Source: Ditylenchus dipsaci (Eukaryota > Nematoda > Chromadorea > Rhabditida > Anguinidae). Taken from it: a DNA stretch of 64,000 nucleotides. This document shows, piece after piece, positions 21,201-30,674 of this stretch. The translations under genes were made by a program, and so were the position numbers. Under the pieces are notes generated by a model. It had not been told where the DNA came from, searched no databases, and worked only from the letters and a program-made list of their open reading frames with translations. Each line of letters opens with the position of its first letter. Position 1 is the stretch's first letter. The DNA lies in contig SADC01000076.1 of the NCBI GenBank assembly GCA_004194705.1, positions 124,001 to 188,000 on the forward strand. Direction: 5' to 3'.

Positions 21201-22105
21201 AGGGGGTGTGCTTATATCGAGAGTGGACTGTATGTGAACGTAGCTTTAAAGTCGCTGAAATTTTCAAACTCCAAGTTCTGCTCAAGACAAAAACATTTGC
21301 TTATTACAAAAACTCAAAATTCACTATTCGAAGTTTTTTTGCTTAAAGCGAAATTTGAAATTCGACAGTGACTCGATATTTTAAAGGAAGTTATACGACG
21401 AGTAAATCACCATAGTTGAGCACGAATCCGCTGTCAAAATCAACAATTCGTTAAAAATGGAGTAGATTTTAAAAAGTTTGTGATTAAACTTCAGAAGTTG
21501 GTTTACACGTTGAATCCCTCCTAGTTGCCTTTTTTCCGCCATCGTGAAATTCTACATAAAACCTTTAGTTTAGTACGCCCGCCCTTTCTTGGTTAATTTT
21601 GTTGCCACACTGACAAGGAAACCGTCCAAACTGTAAAATTTTAATTTTCTTTGATTATTTTTCGATGTTCATCATTGTGCTAAGTACGAACAAATGCCTT
21701 TAGCTATCCCTGATAATATTAACAAAAATATTAGTTTTCGAGTGTCTTGGTCCCGCAAGCTGATTTTTTTATATTGCAGATAGCTAAAAACCAGCTTAGG
21801 GGACTAAGGCTTCCGAAAATTGAAATTTTTGTGGTTGATTCCAGGGATGACATTTTACAGTTCAGTCGGTTTTCTTGTGAGAAAAATCTCAATGACAAAT
21901 AGGAGTGGGCTTGCAGTGGGTGTTGAACCGACGAGCTTGAAAAACACCAACACGTCCTAGTCACCAACTTTATCCACTAGGTCACTCAGTGCCTTAGCAG
22001 TTCTTTACTTATCCCTTATTTCAGAACCTCAAGTCCGGAGCCACTCGCTCCATCGAAAGAATCATCAAGAGCATGAATGTAGCTGCTGGAATAATCATTG
22101 CTTAG
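6240..22105 (+). CDS. WAPL: Wings apart-like cohesin release factor (15 exons)
   Basis: WAPL opens the cohesin ring by acting on SMC3-SCC1 with PDS5. Exons: 6240-6447, 8911-9053 (or 9057), 9094-9279, 11885-11996, 12053-12205, 13332-13533, 13580-13686, 13739-13815, 14395-14546, 14597-14715, 14774-14908, 17258-17467, 18126-18191, 18239-18334, 22025-22105. The helical WAPL domain is clear: KVKQAQQCLESGEL, RYLS then TIQLAKKC, FDICVMMYGLLTNIVE, ALTKLFIRHDTAAR, HMEDSMIASYVALLIGCL. The product would be about 680 residues, short for a vertebrate WAPL but near invertebrate sizes. The N-terminal exon (MLGQKRP, DEYDFCSPHSDKKPK) is less certain, and an earlier exon may exist; its frame is open back to 6186. 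All junctions keep phase except three flagged sites: the exon 2 donor, a one-base frame break near 9267, and an apparent AT-AC intron at 17468. Large introns are filled with palindromes. Confidence 0.9.
7630..7745. repeat. Cluster of CCGGTTGATC palindromes
   Basis: About eight copies of ATCAACCGGTTGATC-like half and full sites packed in 115 bp, ending CGCCGGTTGATTGCC. Locally GC-rich and self-complementary at several registers. Confidence 0.75.
7920..8095. repeat. Tandem TTTGTCACAGATTCAC array
   Basis: Eight or nine units of about 21 bp alternating TCTGTCACAGATTCAC and TTTGTACCAGATTCAC. An inverted copy of the array lies at 8445-8580. Open frames here (HRFTFFCHRF) are repeat translation. Confidence 0.85.
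9335..9600. repeat. Family R (pogo-like) element, degraded
   Basis: ACAGTCACGCGCCCTCAAGTT near 9339 and CACCTAGGCGGGAACGAACT near 9575 resemble the arms of the complete copies at 20804 and 22459 (CTCAAGTTCGT, GGGTCCGACAC). The right terminus is lost. Confidence 0.55.
9730..9976. mobile_element. Family A element, complete palindromic copy
   Basis: Ends TACCGTATTTCTTCTAATAA and TTATTAGAAGAAATACGGTA. The arms share GTGTTCTTGGCATTG, CGACCCACTTTTTGAAGAC and CTCAGGCA. Full-length foldback of about 247 bp with no coding capacity. Confidence 0.85.
9977..10306. other. Gene-free intronic stretch
   Basis: AT-rich WAPL intron 3 sequence with short CCCCTTAAATTTAG repeats near 10205-10245. Nothing else can be supported. 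Confidence 0.4.
10307..10921. mobile_element. Family A element with a family U MITE inside
   Basis: Left end TACCGTATTTACTCTAATTT at 10307 and right end AAATAAGAGTAAATACGGTA at 10902-10921. A family U element (10527-10786) lies between the two halves. Confidence 0.8.
10527..10786. mobile_element. Family U MITE, copy 1
   Basis: Ends AAAGGCCATTGTCGTCTCCG and GGCAATGGCCCTTT. Sub-terminal TTGTCCCCCGCCAATTCAAA pairs with AAATTGGCGGGAGACAA. Closely related copies lie at 12716 and 24285. Confidence 0.8.
10925..11884. other. Gene-free part of WAPL intron 3
   Basis: AT-rich sequence. Short open frames around 11008-11274 and 11642-11887 have no recognisable motif. The intron's acceptor (GTCTTCAG) is at its right end. 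Confidence 0.45.
12206..12715. other. WAPL intron 5, non-repeat part
   Basis: No coding exon or clear palindrome. It follows the donor at 12206. Confidence 0.4.
12716..13000. mobile_element. Family U palindrome, copy 2
   Basis: GTACAGAAATTCAATGATTAG then TTGTCGGAGACGGCAATGGC match the U family. A second foldback follows (GGACCATGGTTTTTG with its inverse at 12983-13000; axis near 12900 with GTGTCCCCGCCAATTC). This appears to be two overlapping U-type hairpins. Confidence 0.7.
13870..13935 (+). repeat. tRNA-like (SINE-type) segment
   Basis: TAGTGTGGTGAATAGTCGC resembles an A box and GGTTCAAATTTC a B box about 35 nt later. It lies in WAPL intron 8 and is not a complete tRNA. Confidence 0.4.
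14148..14309. mobile_element. Short hAT-like MITE
   Basis: Ends CAGTGTTTTCATGACTGGCA and TGCCAGTTATGAAAACACT are inverted partners, and CAGTG-type ends are common in hAT elements. I could not see a convincing 8-bp target duplication. Confidence 0.55.
15690..16955. repeat. 1.27-kb foldback in WAPL intron 11
   Basis: The left arm (GGTCATTTTAGGTGGGGTTT, GTCAGGGGTCACTGCCCACT) pairs with the right arm (AAACCCACCTAAAATGACC, GGGCAGTGACCCCTGAC) over about 480-510 bp each. A family S palindrome occupies the axis (16180-16440). Confidence 0.9.
16180..16440. repeat. Family S palindrome, copy 1
   Basis: CCAGATTCGTGCTCAGCATAG pairs with CTATGCTGATCACGAATCTGG; the inner axis is near 16300 (ACATTCAAAT/ATTTGAATGT). 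It lies exactly between the arms of the 15690-16955 foldback. Confidence 0.85.
17468..18125 (+). other. Candidate AT-AC intron in WAPL
   Basis: The flanking exons join as KASAH/MEDSMIASY, matching the conserved HMED segment of WAPL, only if the intron begins ATAAGTTTAT and ends CCTTTTTTTAC. ATAAGT is the donor form described for U2-type AT-AC introns, whereas U12-type AT-AC donors read ATATCC. No in-frame GT-AG pair preserves HMED: the nearest GT donor (a/GTTTAT) would need a weak AAAAAAG acceptor and adds an Asn-rich insert. The intron hosts an antisense gene. Confidence 0.65.
17632..18000 (-). CDS. Two-exon antisense gene nested in WAPL intron, unknown function
   Basis: Exon 1 is 17802-18000 (start MMRPASCKICRYAEQRGC) and exon 2 is 17632-17756, joined by a 45-nt GT-AG intron (donor AAAG/GTATAAC, acceptor ATTTTCAG) in phase 1. 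The product is about 107 residues, with a Cys-x2-Cys and a further Cys near the N-terminus, a GREITAEEYIEAAAYILHDA helix, an RFRYTLY stretch and a Lys/Glu-rich tail. I do not recognise the family. Codon use and intact splicing argue for a real gene. The product has no evident signal peptide or membrane segment. Confidence 0.6.
   Translation of the reverse strand: MMRPASCKICRYAEQRGCARQKGSFIIINGREITAEEYIEAAAYILHDAFRTRFRYTLYTDNMIPKGITNTIQTLIIPQFSAIREYRRKMGNSFENTGDKRTSVKEFNSSRENKCENKQNKS
19771..20021. mobile_element. Family A element, complete palindromic copy
   Basis: TACCGTATTTCCTCTAATAA and its inverse bound arms containing AGCGCCCTCCC and CGAACGCCACATATGTTATA; the axis is near 19890 (AAATGTAGCGCAG). 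About 251 bp. Confidence 0.9.
20285..20660. repeat. Paired GGCGCCGG hairpin elements
   Basis: GACACCGGCGCCGGTTCATC, then GCGCTGAACCGGCGCCGGTA, and at 20578-20645 GGTGCCGGCGCCGGCTCCC with GCGGCGCCGAACCGGCGCCG in inverted arrangement. Two related hairpins of very high local GC. Confidence 0.7.
20804..21230. mobile_element. Family R pogo-like MITE, complete
   Basis: Begins CAGTCCACTTACGATATAAG and ends CTTATATCGAGAGTGGACTG, flanked by TA on both sides. The arms share CTCAAGTTCGTCCCCGCCTA. 427 bp, palindromic, no transposase. Confidence 0.85.
21900..22000 (-). repeat. tRNA-derived SINE-like segment
   Basis: On the minus strand, TGACCTAGTGGATAAAGTTGG matches a pol III A box and TCGTCGGTTCAACACCC resembles a B box. 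This is the best tRNA-like head in the window. It lies in the last WAPL intron. Confidence 0.55.
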
Positions 22106-22458
22106 AGACTAGCCGATAACATTTGTGTATAAAATCCTCAATAACCTATTTAATATTAATTGATCAAATGTTTTTTTTGCTTTGTCACACTGATTCTTGA
22201 CTCACTATCACTGCAAGTTTTGTCAGATTTTTCCAAAATGCCTGGCCAATGATAAATACTTTAATAGTAATGTTTAAAATAGCACACAAAAAAGTTATAC
22301 AAACTTTTCGCCTTGATCCTGTAGGCAAACAAAGAAAAGGGCATTAGACTACGTACTCAATGAAATGCGCACCGCATGCGGCACGTGCATAATTTTTAGG
22401 AGAAATGAATAACAAAAGTCGCATTGTGAACACCGTGATCATTGCGTGAATAATGTTA

Positions 22459-22887
22459 CAGTCAAACCTCGATATAGTGGCCCCCACCTCAAGTTCGTTC
22501 CCACCTAGGGTCCGACACTTTTTTTAACCCCATTTTTGAAATAATTTATCGATTCTGTTCTGACAGTCTGGTCGCAAATATCGTAAGGATTCCGATTTTG
22601 CCGATCGTTTTTTAAAAACTAAATAGTTTTTGCATTTAAAAAGCAAAACCTCGATATAGTGGCCCCCTTTAAAAAATTAGAGGGCCACTATATCGAGGTT
22701 TTGCTTTTTAAATGCAAAAACTATTTAGTTTTTAAAAAACGATCGGCAAAATCGGAATCCTTACGATATTTGCGACCAGACTGTCAAAACAGAATCGATA
22801 AATTATTTCAAAAATGGGGTTAAAAAAGTGTCGGACCCTAGGTGGGAACGAACTTGAGGTGGGGGCCACTATATCGAGGTTTGACTG
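22459..22887. mobile_element. Family R pogo-like MITE, complete
   Basis: CAGTCAAACCTCGATATAGT to ACTATATCGAGGTTTGACTG with TA duplications at 22457-22458 and 22888-22889. It is an almost perfect palindrome whose axis, near 22673, falls in a TTTAAAAAATTA spacer. Lies just 3' of WAPL. Confidence 0.92.
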
Positions 22888-23103
22888 TACTACCAAGTTA
22901 ATATCAAGCTAAACATTAGAATCAAAACAGCTGAGGTGAGTGTTAGTTAGCCCGCTAACGGCGTTAAGCGAATTCATCCACACCGAATTTATCCACAAAA
23001 ATTTGTCCCGACACGAAATGTTTTTATATTTTTGTCTTGAAAAGTTTACTAATTGATTCGAACATTTTTCTACGAACCGACTGCAGTTTTGCTGGATCTT
23101 TCA

Positions 23104-23382
23104 TGTACTAACTAAACCAAGTGGTCGTCCACTTGGATCAAAAAAAAATTCTACGTTTTCGGGTTCCAAAACTTGTTTTCTGCACTAATTCGAGCATTCT
23201 AAAGATGTTTTGACGGTGCTAAAATAACGTTTTGATGGTATTTTTGCAGTTTTCGTAAATGGTGCAAAACGTAGTTTTACCACTGCCAAACCATCTTTAG
23301 AATGTTCGAATCAGTGAAGAAAACAAGTTCTGAAACACAAAAACGTAATTTTTTTGAATCAAGTGAACGATCACTTGGTCCA
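23104..23382. repeat. Family Q palindrome, copy 2
   Basis: ACTAAACCAAGTGGTCGTCC on the left and GTGAACGATCACTTGGTCCA on the right. The arms share TTCCAAAACTTGTTTTCTGC and ATTCGAGCATTCTAAAGATG. Confidence 0.8.
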
Positions 23383-23659
23383 GTTGGCACATGGGATATC
23401 CAGATTATCCAGCAACCGACACGGTCAGATGCACTACAAAGAACGGTCTAATATCAATTTTCACTGGCCTAGTCTAAGCCTAAGTATTTGTCTAAGCAAA
23501 AAAGGAGGGAAACACCGCCCCCCCCCTCCTTTTTAGCTTAACTTTGAGAGGCAGGCTTTCGGTATTATTTTGGCACTGATGTTTTTTGCAATTTTAATTA
23601 ACATGCTCATTTACAACCATATGCTGAAAATGACGTCAAGAAGCAGGGCTACATTTGAA

Positions 23660-23870
23660 GTACAGTCAAACCTCGCTATAGTGGCATCCCGCTATAGTGG
23701 CACTCTCACTATAGTGGCACCCTGGGACCGATTTGGTTGGTTTTGCCTTAATTAAGGCAAACTGACATCCCACTATAGTGGCACCTCGATATAGTGGCAC
23801 TTCCACTATAGTGGCATTTTATTTAGTCCCGAGTTATGAATTTACTCCCAATATAGTGGCACCTTCAAAG
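23660..23870. repeat. Family R end with tandem CTATAGTGGCAC
   Basis: Starts TACAGTCAAACCTCGCTATA and then repeats CACTATAGTGGCACC about seven times. The opposite terminus is not seen. A related half copy with its right end is at 28571-28717. Confidence 0.6.
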
Positions 23871-24284
23871 TCAAACAAGAAAACCTGTAAGACAAATGTT
23901 TATGCATTCATTATTCATTTCTTCTTCAAAATTTATTCAGTCTCGTTTGTTCTTGTTTTATACTACCCTAAATTTCCGCGTTTAACCCACGGGTTATACG
24001 CTGGAGCGGGTTATCTATGGGTGCGGGTTATCTATGGAGTGCGAGCTACCTGTGGGTACAATTAATGTCGAAGCATCAGTTACAGCTCTTAAAAAGGGTT
24101 TTTTACTACTTTCAATATGCCCTTTATTCAAATATCATATCAATCAAAACTATCAAAATACATCAAACGAAACCCTTAAAGTCGTCACCGGTATACATTC
24201 GTAGACTGTTCATTGCATTTGCGAATTCTTCTGGTGAATCAAAATAGTCTCCTAAAATAGTCTCCACAACGAGGCCCCTACCCA

Positions 24285-24530
24285 CTTTTAAAGGGCAATT
24301 GCCGTCTCCGACAACGGTTGTCCCCCGCCAATTCAAATTTTTTCTTTATCGTAGGATTTGCGAACGAATTTTTCAACTTGGTTTCAAACAAAACTATAGC
24401 TAAAATTAAATTTTAGGCCTTTTTTCGATACAAAGCAAGCTGAAAAATCTGTACAGAAGTTAAATGGTCAGGCAAAAAAATTTGAATTGGCGGGGACAAT
24501 TCAAAACAGGTGGCAATGGCCCTTTAACAC
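24285..24530. mobile_element. Family U MITE, copy 3
   Basis: TTAAAGGGCAATTGCCGTCT, TTGTCCCCCGCCAATTCAAA and the inverted partner TTTGAATTGGCGGGGACAAT followed by GGCAATGGCCCTTTAA. Full-length, about 246 bp. Confidence 0.85.
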
Positions 24531-25054
24531 TCGGATGCCTGATTGTGGTAACTGTTTATATAGACCCAGTTTTCTTTGCTGATTCCTAATTTGCCCTCTA
24601 TTTTGAATTTGGTGTACTTTTGACCTCCTAAACGCCCCTTTTAAAAAAGTTACTCGGATTTTGAAGAGGTTGAGCTTTGAGAAGATATATCTCACAACAG
24701 AGATAGTGTTATAAGGCTATCTTCGATTCATCAGAAAGCGCAGAAATTTAGCTTTGAAATGAGGTATCATGCATTTGAATAGGGTCATAAAAAATTGTCT
24801 ATTTACATAAAACTAAAAAGACTGCAAAATTGTAACAATTTGACATTTTCATAAAAAGGTTCTAAACTTTTTCTAGGTAAGCGATATCAAAAAACTGACA
24901 ATGTAATTAGACAGAGCAACAAAAACTGCACCAGAAAGTGTTTAAAGAAAAAGCGTTTAGAATAAGAAAAGTTTAAAAGTTAGCTCAAAAAAATTTAAAA
25001 AATATCTAAAAAAATTTATTGACAAAAAACTTAATTTTGCTGGTCAAACCCTTG

Positions 25055-25300
25055 ATTCTGACACTGGATTCGTGTTCAGCGTGATCAGTTTGCATATGAA
25101 AGTGCTCTTAGAGTTCGGAGATCACTGTCAAATTTCAAATGCCTCTCAAGACAACAAATATTCAAACATTGAATTTTTCGAGAATTCAAATATTTGTTGT
25201 CTTGAGAGGAATTTGAAATTTTGACAGTGATCTCCGAACTCTAAGAGCACTTTCATATGCAAACTGACCACGCTGAACACGAATCCAGTGTCAGATTTTT
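25055..25300. mobile_element. Family S palindrome, copy 3
   Basis: CTGACACTGGATTCGTGTTCA to GAACACGAATCCAGTGTCAG; near-perfect foldback with axis near 25178 (AATATTTGTTGTCTTGAGAG and inverse). Confidence 0.9.
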
Positions 25301-25913
25301 ACTTTTATGTAAAAAGACAATTTTGGCTCTAGGTGAATTGAACCTCTACAAATTGAACCCCGGTAAATTGATCCTCCGGTAAATTGAACCTCCGGTAAAT
25401 TGAACCTCAAAATTTGTCTTGAGAGGATTTTTTATTCAAAAGATTTTTAACGCTGGTGTCATATGCATCCCTACCACCAGCCTTTAGCATGCGCTGTATA
25501 GGAAAGGGAAAGGAATATTAAAAGGCCACTTGATCCATCTTATTCAACCTCAATGGTCCAGATCCACTCTCAGTTATTCAGATCAACTCTCAATGATCCA
25601 GAACCACCCTCAGTGGTTCAAGTCCACCCCAAATGGTCCAGATTGACCCTAAGGGGTCCTTATACACTTTCACCAGTGCAGATCCACTACAGATAGTTTA
25701 GATCCATCCTGAGTGTTCTTGATTTAACCTGGATGTAAAAAATCTTTTGGGTGTCCTCTTGGTCCATTAGGGTGCCCAGTAAACAAAAATGCAGTCAACC
25801 CTCTCCGTTATAAAATTTTAAATTATTCATTTTTGTCATGTGAAGAGCTCTTATAATTTAAATTGTCTTTCTATAATCCAACCTCAGTTCTACTGGATGA
25901 TCCATGCACTAAT

Positions 25914-26233
25914 TAAACCAAGTGGTCGTCCACTTGGACCAAAATTTTTTTTTAACTTTTCGGTTTCAAAACTTGTTTTCTGGACTAATTCGGACATGCT
26001 GAAGATGAATTGATAGTGGTAAAATGCCGTTTTCTCGGCTATTTTTTGAGCTTTGGTAAAATCGAGTTTTGGTGAAATCGATTATTTCCCAAAACTCAAA
26101 AAATACCCGACAAAACTGCATTTTACTACTATCAAACCATCTTAAGCATGCCGGAATTAGTCCAGAAAATAGGTTTTGGAACGTGCAAAACGAAAATTTT
26201 TTTTTGATCCAAGTGGACGACCACTTGGTTTTG
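25914..26233. repeat. Family Q palindrome, copy 3
   Basis: AAACCAAGTGGTCGTCCACTT to AAGTGGACGACCACTTGGTTT. The arms include TCTGGACTAATTCGGACATG and its inverse. Confidence 0.85.
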
Positions 26234-26319
26234 CTGCACCCAGGTAGTCGTAGCCATATTGGGGAACTCAGGTAGTGTAGTGGTACCCGGGTAGTAATAT
26301 TAGTAATAAAATGTTTTTA

Positions 26320-27255
26320 TATGTTCCAACCTCAGTTCTACTGGATAATCCATGCACTAACTAAACCAAGTGGTCGTCCACCTGAATCAAAAAAAATTTT
26401 TTTGTTTTTCTTGTTCTAAAACCTATTAGTAGTATAGTACCCCCTTTTTCGGCGGGTAGCTAAGGAAGGGAAGGAGATTATGAGAGCGGCATGAGAGTGA
26501 AAATATTCTATGATTCGGGAAAGGTCAAATTGAAATCAAATTTCGAGAATTGTTCAGTTTAATACAATAATTGAAATGTCTTAGTCTAAGCCTGAACAGT
26601 GTTTGAAAGCCAAGCCTAAGTTATTTTTATTTTTTTTGTGATAACCCGAGTGTTAAATAATTATATATGAGCATGAGTTAGTTTTGATTTTTTTGTAATA
26701 ACACAAGTCTAAAATCATTTAATTTAGAACAAAGTTATTTCTTGAACTCTTGTAATAATTTGAGTCTGAAATATCTCTTTGTAAGAGCAATTCCATTGTT
26801 GCCTATTTAAGCAATTATACCCAATATATTTATAACAATGAAACAAATATTGAGACTAGCTACCCCAGACTTAAGGTCTCTAAGTTCAGAACAGTTATGT
26901 GAAAAAAACCTAGCATGAGTATAATTCTAGCTTTTTTAAAAACCGCCGTATTCCAATGCTATATAGAAAGCCAGTCCATGCACCGGAATACGTTAACTGA
27001 TCAAGGGGATCATATAAATATTTTTTTCAAATTTTTTATTTTTTTACTTGTTTTCATGTTTTTTTTTAGTTTTTATAATTTCTAATAAAATTTTTCGTAA
27101 CAAAAAGGTTAAAATCCTGTAGTGAGCGATAGCCTTTTTACCACTGTCAGACCATCTTCAGATGCCCGAATCAGTCCAGAAAACAGGTTTCGGATTCCGA
27201 AAAAGTCAAAAAAATTTTGATCAAGTGAACGACCACTTGGTTTGGTTGGTTCAGA
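26320..27255. repeat. Family Q copy 4, split by about 700 bp
   Basis: The left half (26340-26430) ends at TTGTTCTAAAACCTATT and the right half resumes at 27140 (CCATCTTCAGATGCCCG, TCCAGAAAACAGG) through GAACGACCACTTGGTTTGG. The intervening 26435-27125 has no gene and no obvious inverted ends. Confidence 0.7.
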
Positions 27256-28294
27256 CTAAAATTTGAATTCTTGCAAATTTTTTACTGAAAGTGAGAGTCA
27301 AAAAAGTCAATGAGTACACTGAGAGTGCGAGTGAGAGTGCCAGCTGCATATTACCGCGTGGATACCCTAAGGATAGGAAACTACTTCAGAACTGCGGTTA
27401 CTGCAAGTCAAATCGCTGTTTTAGCATGATCAAACCGTGCTCAGGACACGATTCTGGATATGGTACAATGATCTTTAGCTACTTTCGGCTAAATCCAAAA
27501 TTTCGGATACTGGAGGTGGATACCCAGTTAGGGAATGTGGTACCAGTGTGATTACATTACTCACCGTGAGAATAGGTGATCTCCTAAATAACAGTTTATG
27601 GCTCTTACTCAAAAAAAGTAATATCTGCTACCACCGGGATTTGAACCTGTAACCTCAAAATTTTGGAGGTGGCACCAATTCACCAGGGGAGATTTCACCA
27701 GACGGAGGATTTACCGCAGTGGAATATACGGACTCCCTTGAAACACGGTGACCTGGCAACTGGACTGGAAAAAAGTATCTCTTGAATAAAAAAAATCCTC
27801 TCAAGACAAATTTTGAGGTTCAATTTACCGAGGTTCAATTTACCGGAAGGTCAATTTACCGGGGTTCAATTTGTAGAGGTTCAATTTACCGCCGCCCGAC
27901 AATTTTTTATGACCCTATTCAAATGCATGATACCTCATTTCAAAGCTAAATTTCTGCGCTTTCTGATGAATCGAAGATAGCCTTATAACACTATCTCTGT
28001 TGTGAGATATATCTTCTCAAAGCTCAACCTCTTCAAAATCCGAGTAACTTTTTTAAAAGGGGCGTTTAGGAGGTCAAAAGTACACCAAATTCAAAATAGA
28101 GGGCAAATTCGGAATCAGCAAAGAAGTGTTAAGCTAAATGATGTTAAATAAACTAGTTTATGACTTTTAAGGACAAAACAATAATACAGTAGACACAAGG
28201 AGAAAAATAAATTTCACTAGGGTGGATAAATTTCACTAGGGTGTCTATGGGGTGCGGAAAATACGTCGGAATTTAGGGTATATTGAAAACTTGG

Positions 28295-28547
28295 TACCGT
28301 ATTTACTCTAATAGTAGCCCCGGGGCTACTAATTTTCAACCTACCAAAAATCGGAAAAGTTTGAGGTTGATCTCGAGATTTTTAGGTGAAAATAAAAATC
28401 TAAAAAGCAGGATCGGTAGAGCTCGTGGGAGCTAAGAAAATGCGAAAGACAGATTTGCAAAATATTGACTCTGCCCCGAGATCCAGACTCTCAAAGTTGA
28501 GGGGGGGGCTACAATTAGAGGGGGCTACTATTAGAGTAAATACGGTA
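28295..28547. mobile_element. Family A element, GTAGCCCC subtype
   Basis: TACCGTATTTACTCTAATAG and CTATTAGAGTAAATACGGTA. The interior is not a full palindrome; it carries TTGATCTCGAGATTTTTAGG and GGTAGAGCTCGTGGGAGC, seen in other A copies. Confidence 0.85.
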
Positions 28548-28570
28548 TTTGAGATTCAATTGACTTGTTT

Positions 28571-28717
28571 TAGTATTGACCCTCGATATAGTAGCACTTG
28601 CAAATTGTTTCGGTCCAGCACCCTTCGCTATAGTGGCACCCCAAGATATCGGCACCTCACTATAGTGGCACCCTGAGGACGGTCCCAGGGGGTGCCACTA
28701 TAGTGAGGTTGGACTGT
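28571..28717. repeat. Family R right half
   Basis: CTATAGTGGCACC repeats end in CTATAGTGAGGTTGGACTGTA, the right terminus of a pogo-like R element. The left terminus is degraded (ACCCTCGATATAGTAGCAC). Confidence 0.6.
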
Positions 28718-29044
28718 ATAAGGTTGTAAATGATCATGTAACTTAATATTCCGAAAAAACGCCACTTCTAAAATAATACCGAAAAGTGGGCAGGAGTAGT
28801 GTGGGCCAAATCACTTTGCGCCACTATTTCTAATGATTTTGCTGTCAAACGCTAAAATTGAATTAAAGGACATTTGATGAAATAAAGGGCATTTTGTCAA
28901 AAAAGTGCCATTTTATCAAGTGCTTATTTGGTTTTGAGCACTGAAAATAACAATTTTGACGTAAAATTTCAAAAATTTTAAAGTTTTCGGGTCTCAAAAT
29001 AAAGGACAAATCTTCAAATTAAGGACGTTTCCGAGCCATGCAAT

Positions 29045-29162
29045 ATTTCATTTTACTATTATCAAACCATCTTCATCATGCCAAAATTAGTCCAGAAAAC
29101 AGGTTATGGAACCCAAAAAAGTAAAATTTTTTTTGATGTAAGTGGACGACCACTTGGTTTAG
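29045..29162. repeat. Family Q half copy
   Basis: ACCATCTTCATCATGCC, TAGTCCAGAAAACAGG and GTGGACGACCACTTGGTTTA form the right arm of a Q element; the left arm is missing. Confidence 0.7.
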
Positions 29163-29359
29163 TTAGTAGAGGTTTAGTTAGTCGAGTACCATTGCAGTAC
29201 CTGAGTTTCTTTATTCAAATTCCAATGACAAATAACTACAATATTACAACAAAGAGATCTAATACTATGCTTCAATGACCCTGGTAATTCTCAAGATGAG
29301 CAACGATCGAGACCAGAAATTGCCATAATAATAACCATCAACATCATTATAAATAGTAG

Positions 29360-29480
29360 CGCAAAGTGATTTGGCCCAATTGTATTTTGGCCTAAATTGA
29401 ATTGTCGCAAAGTGAATTGGCCCATATTGATTTTGGCCCAAATTGAATTGTCCCAAAGTGATTTGACCCACATTACTCCT
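29360..29480. repeat. Tandem CAAAGTGATTTGGCCCA
   Basis: About five units of roughly 22 bp alternating GCAAAGTGAATTGGCCCA and ATTTTGGCCCAAATTGAAT. Confidence 0.75.
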
Positions 29481-29530
29481 GCCCCAAAAACTTCTGGGAG
29501 AGTCCAAGATAGAATGGCATGGAAGTGTAC

Positions 29531-30024
29531 CAGGGCTGCATCGGATATGAAAAAATACCGGATCGGATATCGGATATCGCATATTCAAAAATATCGGATA
29601 TCGGATTTCGGATATCAAAAAGTGCCGGATATCGGTTATCGGATATCGGATTTCGGATATTTTCAAAATTTTCTCGTAAAACACTTTATTTGCTCTTTGC
29701 TATGGTTCCGTTCCTTTCAAAAAAATGCATCCCATTTTTGTTCGTTAAGCATCTGAAAGCCATAAATGTAAGCTTGGAAGAACAAGACAAATAAAATGCA
29801 GGAGAAAATCGTGTAAAAATGACCGCAAAAGAATTCGTTTTCACCGATTGTTAAACAAAAATTCAAAAAATTATTCAAAGGTTTTTTTTCAAAAAAGCCT
29901 CTCTTTATCCGATTTTTTCCGAAAATCGTTCATTTTTTCGGATATCGGATACCGGATATCGGATGTCAAAAGTGCCGGATATCGGATATCGGATGTCGGA
30001 TATCGGATATCCGATGCAGCCCTG
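29531..30024. mobile_element. hAT-type MITE filled with GGATATC repeats
   Basis: Ends CAGGGCTGCATCGGATAT and ATATCCGATGCAGCCCTG. The direct repeat AAGTGTAC flanks both sides (29523-29530 and 30025-30032), an 8-bp duplication as made by hAT transposases. Most of the first and last 130 bp are reiterations of CGGATATCGGATAT. No coding capacity. Confidence 0.92.
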
Positions 30025-30446
30025 AAGTGTACATAGTTGAATGTTTTTGAATCCTAGTTTTAACCGGCATTTAGGGTCAAGCGCTATTCTTGTTTTGTAA
30101 TTTTTGTTACCCCATTAGAGAGTTGCTCCTTCCCTTTTTAGCGAAGAATTGCGAAGAAAGTTATCCGAGCAATGTAGTTACTAAATATTTGGAAATTAAC
30201 TGGACAAGGGGTTGCATAGCCAGATTTTTTTTAACTTTAGCCCAGCCTGTTAGGGCGATGTAGTATAGAAAGGATGAACAGGTCTTTTCGACCTGTTCTG
30301 AAAATTTTCAGTCTGGACTTGGTTTTGAACCCCTTTAAACTTTGAATGTTTCTATTCGCTAAGACTTACGAGGATCGAGAGCTTTCGACAAGCTTATAAT
30401 AGTGTTATGCTGACGAAGACCATAATATAAGCATGATGACTTTACT

Positions 30447-30674
30447 TACCGTATTTCTCTAATTAACACGCCCCCTATAATATTGTATCTCAGAGAAGAA
30501 AAGTTGTTCGATCTGATTTTTTTTGCATTTTCTTAACTCCAGCGAGCTCTACCGATTCTGCTTTTTGGATTTAGAATTTTTGCCTAAAAATATCGACATC
30601 GACGTCAAAATTTTTCGATTTTTAGGGACCCCAAAGATAAACAAGCCGACGCGTTAATTAGAGGGAGTACGGTA
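30447..30674. mobile_element. Family A element
   Basis: TACCGTATTTCTCTAATTAA and TTAATTAGAGGGAGTACGGTA. The interior shares AGCGAGCTCTACCGATTCTG with the fragment at position 30. Confidence 0.85.

Larger units (their letters stand above)
18640..21250. mobile_element. Composite element with CTCCGACT repeats
   Basis: Inverted ends at 18640-18665 and 21226-21248. GACTCCGACTCC-type repeats at 18655-18890, 20195-20260 and 20660-20805 punctuate it, separated by GTTCACATA motifs. It also contains 19771-20021 (family A), 20285-20660 (GC-rich) and 20804-21230 (family R). Confidence 0.65.
18585..21440. repeat. Family S element split by a large composite insertion
   Basis: The left half TTTGACACCGGATTCGTGC (18583-18640) and the right half GAGCACGAATCCGCTGTCAA (21418-21437) are the two arms of an S palindrome. 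The insertion begins AAGCTACGTTTACATACTGT and ends TGTATGTGAACGTAGCTTTA, so it has its own inverted ends. It carries CTCCGACTCCGAC repeats, an A element, GC-rich hairpins and a pogo-like R element. Confidence 0.75.
24570..28120. repeat. 3.5-kb foldback composite
   Basis: The left arm (24570-25440) and right arm (27790-28120) share CAAATTCAAAATAGAGGGCA, GGGGCGTTTAGGAGGTC, GAGATATATCTTCTCAAAGC and GAGGTTCAATTTACCG. The left arm is longer because a family S element (25055-25300) is inserted in it. The spacer holds Q copies 3 and 4 and SINE-like DNA (27620-27660). Confidence 0.8.
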
